From Gracilaria caudata (lineage: Eukaryota > Rhodophyta > Florideophyceae > Gracilariales > Gracilariaceae): 21,672 nt of DNA. Of this stretch, positions 16,797 to 21,672 are shown one piece after another (the first letter of the stretch is position 1; the number at the start of each line of letters is the position of its first letter). The DNA lies in assembly GCA_030374735.1 (NCBI GenBank), contig JASCIV010000389.1, forward strand, positions 1-21,672. The letters are read 5' to 3'. The notes below the pieces were generated by a model. The model ran no database searches, was not told the DNA's origin, and worked only from the letters and a program-made list of their open reading frames with translations. The position numbers and the translations under genes were made by a program.

Positions 16797-17690
16797 TCAA
16801 TTCGATCGGGACAAAAAGAAGCTTAAACAACGAGCAAAAGATTCATAGTACTGAAAGAACTCTTTAGCGTTCTCGGAGCTACGCATTTCGCAGATATCCT
16901 GAAGAACATAGTGCGCAAAATCCAATCATTCATCTATAGCTCCGGAGAAATGTTTCTTGATCTTCATATAACACACACTTCTTTCTTGATTTCCGAGTAA
17001 CCAAGGCTGGTTAGGAACCACCAATGTGATTTGGAATGGCTTCCACGGTTTCCAACTGTCATGAACAGCAGCATCTGACAAAATTTGGAGAGCAAGCGAT
17101 ACCTTCCAACCAACCAAGAGGCCTATTGTATCTTTTGCTAATATTCATATGAATTTTTTGTATTAAGAAAGCTTCTTCCACTCATAATCCTTTTGCAACG
17201 CGACTAATATCCCTGTAAATACTGCGACAATGATGGACCCATTCGCGCCACTTTTATCATCAATTGTTCGTCAGTAGTTTCTCCAAATGCAAACGAACCT
17301 TGAGACTGTGACTGTTTGCTTCACAATTTGAAGGTAAATGGGGAACTGCTCACCTTGAAAACTCGTTGAATAGTTTTGTACATATAATGGCAACCTTCAA
17401 TAAGCGGAGTACAAACTCGCTGCGAGAAAGCTCTGCTCTGACCCTACGCGTAAGATCAGAAAGCCTATTTGCGTTTCTCTTTCCATTGTGGTCATAATTA
17501 TGAGCTATCGGAGACTCGTGTGAAGACAGTGACCCCCATAATCGAAGTGCTTGCCAACCAAAACAAGACATATGGTTCTGCTTGTGTTCTTGCTCGGTCA
17601 ATTCCTTCGCCCTTGTTGCTGCTATTCATGCGACGAAGAATAGAGATTTCAACTATCGCAATGAATACATCAGTTAATGTGAGAAACACT
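16797..17690 (-). pseudogene. Remnant of a minus-strand gene, possibly multi-exon and membrane-bound
   Basis: Four segments in minus-strand order read like protein but lie in different frames. Segment 1 (about 17690-17500) has two hydrophobic stretches (L-T-D-V-F-I-A-I-V-E-I and Y-V-L-F-W-L-A-S-T-S-I). Segment 2 (about 17495-17351) includes R-L-S-D-L-T-R-R-V-R-A-E-L and ends at a strong splice donor, CAAG then GTGAGC, at 17351-17346. Segment 3 (about 17140-16929) includes G-W-K-V-S-L-A-L-Q-I-L-S-D. Segment 4 follows in frame after a TGA at 16926-16928 and runs 42 codons to TGA at 16797. No ATG start or known domain was found. A decayed gene is the simplest reading. A spliced gene is possible. 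Confidence 0.35.
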
Positions 17691-17794
17691 ACTTAAGCCG
17701 TTCATTCTCGTCTACCATCTTCTTTCATTCGGCCAAGCACTCGACCCACAATCTTCTAAAATAACCCACAACCTTCCAAGAAATCAACCTCAAA

Positions 17795-18145
17795 ATGAAC
17801 ACCGCCCTGATCTTTTGTTTTCTGGCTTTGCTGTCGATTGCTCTAGGTTCCGTAATTATGCCGCCTCTTTCGAACCGAGTCGAAGAAGAACCCGATATTT
17901 GTTCGCTCCCCAATATCAGCAGTGTGGCAGGATGTGTTTGCTTTATCGCGCAAGAATTCGGAGAGCCCGTTAATGCATTTGGTACGCTTTGCGAATCTGC
18001 GAATGGAGCTCAAGATATCAGTGTTTGCGCGGCTTTTGCTAAACCTGATGGCTCGATTGATGCACCGGCTGCCAAAGAGGCTCTGAAAGATATCATAGCG
18101 CAGTGTGTCCCTGGCGATCACAAAGATCACACTACCCCTCTTTAG
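17795..18145 (+). CDS. Small secreted cysteine-containing protein
   Basis: The 116-residue product starts at the first ATG and has a clear signal peptide (M-N-T-A-L-I-F, then A-L-L-S-I-A-L-G, cleavage near residue 18). The mature part of about 98 residues has six cysteines (in I-C-S-L, G-C-V-C-F, L-C-E-S, V-C-A-A and Q-C-V-P), enough for three disulfides, an acidic stretch near its start and a histidine-containing end. I do not recognise a family. The size, secretion signal and even cysteine number resemble small secreted effector, defence or wall proteins, but that is analogy only. The gene is compact and unspliced. The leader just upstream is rich in C and A. The stop is TAG. Confidence 0.75.
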   Translation: MNTALIFCFLALLSIALGSVIMPPLSNRVEEEPDICSLPNISSVAGCVCFIAQEFGEPVNAFGTLCESANGAQDISVCAAFAKPDGSIDAPAAKEALKDIIAQCVPGDHKDHTTPL

Positions 18146-18637
18146 GTAAATGCAGCCCGCAATGATTTCTGGAAAGGGATAACGTGCAGGCGCCGAAGAT
18201 AGCTTCTTTGAAAAATCCCGAAAGGAAAGCAAATGAAATAGGATAAACATAGGTCACTTTGACATGATACGTATCACCGACTCGGCCATGTTTCCAGACG
18301 GTACGGTACCACCTACTCAAAATATGGCTTTCAGGGTAGTTGTGATATCACACATACGGTTAGAATCTGTCAGCAGATTTCCATTTAGCCAAATGCTACT
18401 TTCGCAGTCATTTTGCTGAAATTATTTTAATATTTTGATCCAATTGCGAAGTTTCCAAGCGCATAGTAGCTTTGCAATCAGAAGGCAAAAGTTTTGTAAC
18501 AAAAGATCGCTACAGTATGCCACGTGGAATCCACCTGGCATACTATGCTGATAGCGTGCCACGTGCAACCGCCCGCTTTCCCAAACTTCGTCACGCGAAA
18601 CGAAGTGAGAAGATCGCGGCACAGCACCGACACGACG
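18146..18637. other. Intergenic region upstream of TIR-like gene
   Basis: No gene was seen. It includes the CACGTG-bearing palindrome listed separately. The large frame of the next gene extends back into it to 18524 but with a GTG start. An ATG at 18545 is possible but less likely than that at 18638. Confidence 0.45.
18514..18566 (+). promoter_or_regulatory. 31-base palindrome next to two CACGTG (E-/G-box) sites
   Basis: AGTATGCCACGTGG and CCACCTGGCATACT (18514-18527 and 18531-18544) pair at 13 of 14 positions around AAT. CACGTG occurs within it (18521-18526) and again at 18560-18565. CACGTG is bound by bHLH and bZIP regulators in many eukaryotes. The position just before the ATG at 18638 suggests control of that gene. 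Confidence 0.45.
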
Positions 18638-20218
18638 ATGAGCGCTCCGTCCCCGCCGCCGCCGCGCGCCGCGCGCCTCCGCCGCTTCGTGCCGTCCGCG
18701 GCCGCCGCCCGCAGCCGCGACAAAGAGGCCCTGGAGTTCCGCGTCTGGTCTCGCGCCAACACCCCGCTATGCGCCCATCCCGACGACACGCACCGCGAAC
18801 ATGCATACTCATACCCAACTCGCACTCCTGTCACACCGATATTCGACGTCTTCCCGCTCACCGACCAGAAGGCCGCCGCGCGCAAAATGCAGCGCGACCT
18901 TCTCAATCATCTGAGAAACACGTTCACCGGCCGATACTCGCGCAGTGTACGTGAGCGCTTCTTGGTGGTATCGCATCTCTGCTGGCAGGAGATGCTTCGC
19001 GCGCCGTTTGTGTTGTTGTGGGAAATACTGGGCCCGCCGTTTCTGTTTGTTTTGTTGCTTGTGCTCGCTTTCACCCGCGTGTGCCTGTGGCTCGGGATTC
19101 GTGGTCCCATGCTGTCGTTAGGCGCATTCTTGTCGACGTCGCCCATCATGGTGGGGCGTGAGTCACTCTCATCGGGTGAAAACGGCTACACGCGCGTGTT
19201 TTCCGGCGGCACGCACGTCAGCGAGCACGAATTGCAACAAGAACTTCTGACCCGCAACGTTTCTGATTGTGTTCCAACTTTCTTGTGGCCGCCGATTACG
19301 ATCTGCGTGTCGTACAAGCACTACGCCGCCAACGACGGACAGAGAATCTGTCGCCAGGATGTTCGCGCGCTGGGAATGCTGCTCAAACAAGCTGGTCCGT
19401 GCCGCGTACGGTTTTGGGTAGACTCCAAGTTGCCGAAGACGAGCGATACTTCGTTCGAGCGTTGGGTGGCTCGTGGCGTCACGCCGTATGGTCGATATAT
19501 CACGTTTGTGTGCCCGAGCGCGATGAGAGAGCGCCAAAGCTCGTTCTGGGTGTGCAATGAGTTCCATTTCGCAGTGTCTGGAAAGGGCGTCATCTATATG
19601 AAAGAGAAAGAGCTGTTCTATGAACTGCGCTATGCGTATCAACTGCCGTTGTACCGGCGCTTTCTGGAGATCATCACGGGCGCGGCGTTGGACTGGGATC
19701 GCGTGCGAGAGACGGACCGCGAAAAAGCACTGAGATGGGCCATGTGCTGCTTGAGTTGGAATAGGGATTATGGCGATTCGCAAATGTCTCCGAAGATAGA
19801 CTGCTTGTCCATGAGCGAAGAACCGGAAAGGAATCAATTCAGTATGTTGATGAAGCTGGAGAAAGTGGTGGACCAGCTTGGCGAGCTACAGTTGCCGATT
19901 GTGCGAGGTAGGAGTTGGAATAAAGAGAACCCGTTGCTGTTGAAGGGATACCCGATCATGAATGGCGAGGTGGAATGTCTGTGGTACGGTGTCATGATCG
20001 ATGACAAGAGAACGATTTTTTTCTTTCCAATTCTCTACGCCTCGCTTATCGCGAGCGAGACACTGCGCGAGAAGGTGGTATTGGAGGTTCGGTTGAACAA
20101 ACCGTTCTCGTCGGATGGACAAATTGAGGTGTGCAGCAAGGTGCTACGGAAGATTAGTTGCGCTGTGTTGAAGAAGGCGACGTATGTCACACTGCCTTGG
20201 CTGTGTGAATGGCAATGA
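18638..20218 (+). CDS. Membrane-anchored protein with TIR-like domain
   Basis: The 526-residue product has a proline/alanine/arginine-rich start (M-S-A-P-S-P-P-P-P-R). One long hydrophobic segment or hairpin lies at about 123-152. Residues 220-312 follow the order of a TIR fold: I-T-I-C-V-S-Y-K-H (first strand), an acidic loop, the helix D-V-R-A-L-G-M-L-L, R-V-R-F-W-V-D-S (second strand), W-V-A-R-G-V-T-P-Y-G-R-Y-I-T-F-V and then S-S-F-W-V-C-N-E-F. The last motif resembles the S-x-W-x-x-x-E element that holds the catalytic glutamate of NAD-cleaving TIR domains (here Glu308). The C-terminal 200 residues are unrecognised. A resemblance to HET-type domains (the W-V-D-S motif) is the main alternative. 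TIR assignment is inference from motif order. The coding call itself is strong. The stop is TGA. Confidence 0.8.
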   Translation: MSAPSPPPPRAARLRRFVPSAAAARSRDKEALEFRVWSRANTPLCAHPDDTHREHAYSYPTRTPVTPIFDVFPLTDQKAAARKMQRDLLNHLRNTFTGRYSRSVRERFLVVSHLCWQEMLRAPFVLLWEILGPPFLFVLLLVLAFTRVCLWLGIRGPMLSLGAFLSTSPIMVGRESLSSGENGYTRVFSGGTHVSEHELQQELLTRNVSDCVPTFLWPPITICVSYKHYAANDGQRICRQDVRALGMLLKQAGPCRVRFWVDSKLPKTSDTSFERWVARGVTPYGRYITFVCPSAMRERQSSFWVCNEFHFAVSGKGVIYMKEKELFYELRYAYQLPLYRRFLEIITGAALDWDRVRETDREKALRWAMCCLSWNRDYGDSQMSPKIDCLSMSEEPERNQFSMLMKLEKVVDQLGELQLPIVRGRSWNKENPLLLKGYPIMNGEVECLWYGVMIDDKRTIFFFPILYASLIASETLREKVVLEVRLNKPFSSDGQIEVCSKVLRKISCAVLKKATYVTLPWLCEWQ

Positions 20219-20447
20219 AGATGTCAGGATCGCCGAAAATGATAACATTGCTGTATGAAACAGGCCATGATCCGTCATCCTCGCTCACCTTCCCGTCTTA
20301 CAGTTCTCTACAGCTGTAAGTCATGAGGACGTCTGAAACCTTCGAGGCTTGATATCAATTCAACGCGTCAAGTGGGTTCTGCTTTTCGTTTTTAATAACT
20401 TTGTGAAGCAAGTGTACAAGCTTTCGATGAGAACATAAAATATATCC
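20219..20447. other. Short intergenic spacer
   Basis: No feature was found apart from a small ACAGCTGT palindrome near 20309. It separates two convergent genes, so it should hold both 3' ends. Confidence 0.35.
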
Positions 20448-20660
20448 TCAGTACTCTGATGGGTCGAAAGATGGATTAAAATGTTGGTTGGGAGCTTTTT
20501 CGTCAGATAAAGGTTTGTTGATGCAATCACACACTTCTTTGCAACTCTTTCTTAAGGTTTCTTTGGACACCATTTTTGGACCAAACGGAATGACGCCGGT
20601 GGTGACAAAAACAAGGAGAGAAACAAAAATTGCTCGAGAGTACCAGCCTAAAAAAAGCAT
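20448..20660 (-). CDS. Possible small secreted peptide
   Basis: The 70-residue frame starts at the ATG at 20660 and reads M-L-F-L-G-W-Y-S-R-A, then a hydrophobic stretch (I-F-V-S-L-L-V-F-V). This fits a signal peptide or a single membrane anchor. The mature part is polar with three close cysteines (S-C-K-E-V-C-D-C, residues 40-46) and an acidic end. The frame upstream of this ATG has only a TTG start. It is convergent with the TIR-like gene. No family is recognised. The short length means a chance frame cannot be excluded. Confidence 0.45.
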   Translation of the reverse strand: MLFLGWYSRAIFVSLLVFVTTGVIPFGPKMVSKETLRKSCKEVCDCINKPLSDEKAPNQHFNPSFDPSEY

Positions 20661-21583
20661 AATAGTGTAGTTCAACCAAAAACACAACCACTAAACAACA
20701 AAAGTAAAGCAAACCTGCCTGTACCAATGTTTAATGCAAGATCAACAGCCGATGAGAGACGCACAGATTAAGTATCAAACCAATGCGCACAACCCAAGTT
20801 TGTGGCTAAAACGAAAGCCTCAACGTAATGAAACCCGTCACAGTGTGCCTACAAGCCTAACAAACGGCAACACACTGCAATTTCAGAAAGGATGGCCGGA
20901 GACCAAGCTCTCCTTGGAGAAAGAGAAAGGAGGGGCGAAGGTTGGAAGCAGGAAAGCACAGACCGTGCTGAAGGGGAGTGGAGTGCCGAAAGAGAAAGTT
21001 GACGACAAGGAAGGAGAGAGGTGAGAGATGATTGGAGGGTGGTCGTATGGCGAGTGGTCTGCAAGAGTGCAATTCATGGTGGAAGCTCGAACTCGGATGC
21101 TTATAGGCAGATTCATGATTCTCCGTCCGCTTGAAGTAGTGTTCTGAATTTGGTTCTCCTGTCAGAGATATTTCCTTGGCACACCATATTCTTCCATGTC
21201 TTCTTAAGTCTGGCTACGATATTTCGTTATGTAGAATGGTAATCGGCGGTTTATTAATGTTCACGGGGTGGCTAAGATACTTTGGTGATGTTTCCAGGTA
21301 TTATCCAGTCGACATGAACCATTATGATGTTCGTTTCAGTGCATACATTTTGTCAACTTGCAGTTTTTTGTAGTGCAATGCACTTTGCGCTACTTAGCGA
21401 ATTCTGGTAGTCATACCTTTTGCGTTGCGGTTTTCCTTATAGGAAATTATGTATGACATTTGGCCGTTTTTGCAGGGAGTTCTGGCTTGGCAGATGGTGA
21501 CTGTGGTGCAAACACCACCGGAGGAACCGGAAGAACCGCCTCGCGGTAGAAGCACCCACAGGGTGTTCAGGCCTGCTCTCCCG
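20661..21583. other. Intergenic with purine-rich tract
   Basis: About 20885-21035 is strongly purine-rich on the plus strand and keeps one frame open by composition alone. I call no gene. Near 21373-21385 there is a small palindrome (AGTGCAATGCACT), and at 21503-21518 a GTGGTG/CACCAC hairpin. A frame from about 21470 to 21586 encodes P-P-E-E-P-E-E-P-P-R-G-R-S-T-H-R. This resembles the linker after integrase in some copia-type polyproteins, but the match is too short to trust. Confidence 0.35.
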
Positions 21584-21672
21584 GGGTAGCGCAGAGGCAA
21601 GAACCCTCCGTTAGGGTCTGGAGATCCGGGTGTAAATCCGGGGACCCAAGCCGAGCGAGCGGACGGAGGTGG
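21584..21672 (+). repeat. GC-rich repeat-like DNA at right end, related to left end in inverse
   Basis: The segment 21584-21647 has GGGTAGC, a box A-like TAGCGCAGAGG, a spacer, and a degenerate box B-like GGTGTAAATCC flanked by CCG/CCGGGG. The same order and spacing occur on the minus strand at 441-504. The element continues past the window edge, so its nature (tRNA-derived SINE or retroelement piece) is open. Confidence 0.4.

Noticed and set aside
20734..21024. Plus-strand lysine/glutamate-rich frame of 96 codons
   Set aside because: Open because of the purine-rich tract. No structure beyond composition.
21584..21672. Functional tRNA gene at right end
   Set aside because: Box A-like and box B-like words exist, but the acceptor and D stems do not pair and the T-stem has a mismatch.
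1..21672. CRISPR array, bacterial operon or prophage
   Set aside because: No regularly spaced repeats, no ribosome binding sites or tight gene spacing, and a spliced gene with secretory-type proteins points to a eukaryote.

Overview
The window looks like nuclear DNA of an intron-poor eukaryote. Signs of this are secreted proteins with signal peptides and N-glycosylation sites, one short GT-AG intron with a CTAAC branch-point-like motif, long non-coding spacers, no bacterial-style operons or ribosome binding sites, and repeat-like DNA at both ends. My best guess is a red alga, perhaps a florideophyte such as Chondrus. This rests on gene style and is not proven. TGA is an ordinary stop here: it ends the minus-strand membrane gene, the DUF2235 gene and the TIR-like gene.

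Layout. 1-571: GC-rich repeat-like DNA with hairpins. 572-1771: no convincing gene. 1772-5485: two divergent genes for secreted cysteine-rich proteins with ephrin-receptor-like (GCC2/GCC3) repeats. 5486-6891: AT-rich spacer. 6892-10634: a second divergent pair encoding paralogous three-span membrane proteins of unknown function, each damaged in a different way. 10635-11485: spacer with a telomere-like heptamer run. 11486-12684: a DUF2235 alpha/beta hydrolase on the minus strand with one 80-nt intron. 13104-13222: a palindromic repeat. 13368-13886: a GC-rich minus-strand ORF whose middle appears to be in the wrong frame. 14415-15325: a DUF2207-like membrane protein broken by a small indel, followed at 15594-15815 by a decayed partial copy of itself. 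16253-16346 and 16511-16603: a hairpin element and an inverted copy of the palindromic repeat. 16797-17690: remnants of a minus-strand gene. 17795-18145: a small secreted cysteine-containing protein. 18638-20218: a membrane-anchored protein with a TIR-like domain. 20448-20660: a second possible small secreted peptide. 21584-21672: GC-rich repeat-like DNA related to the left end but inverted.

Two themes stand out. Genes occur as duplicates: two head-to-head paralogue pairs and one partial duplicate. Many coding units also carry small lesions: a 7-nt gap, an in-frame TGA, an apparent 5-nt insertion and apparently compensating shifts. This fits a fast-evolving accessory region, although indel errors in the assembly cannot be excluded from the sequence alone. 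Most products look surface-exposed or membrane-bound. With the DUF2235 hydrolase and the TIR-like protein, a role in cell surface or defence is conceivable, but that is inference.
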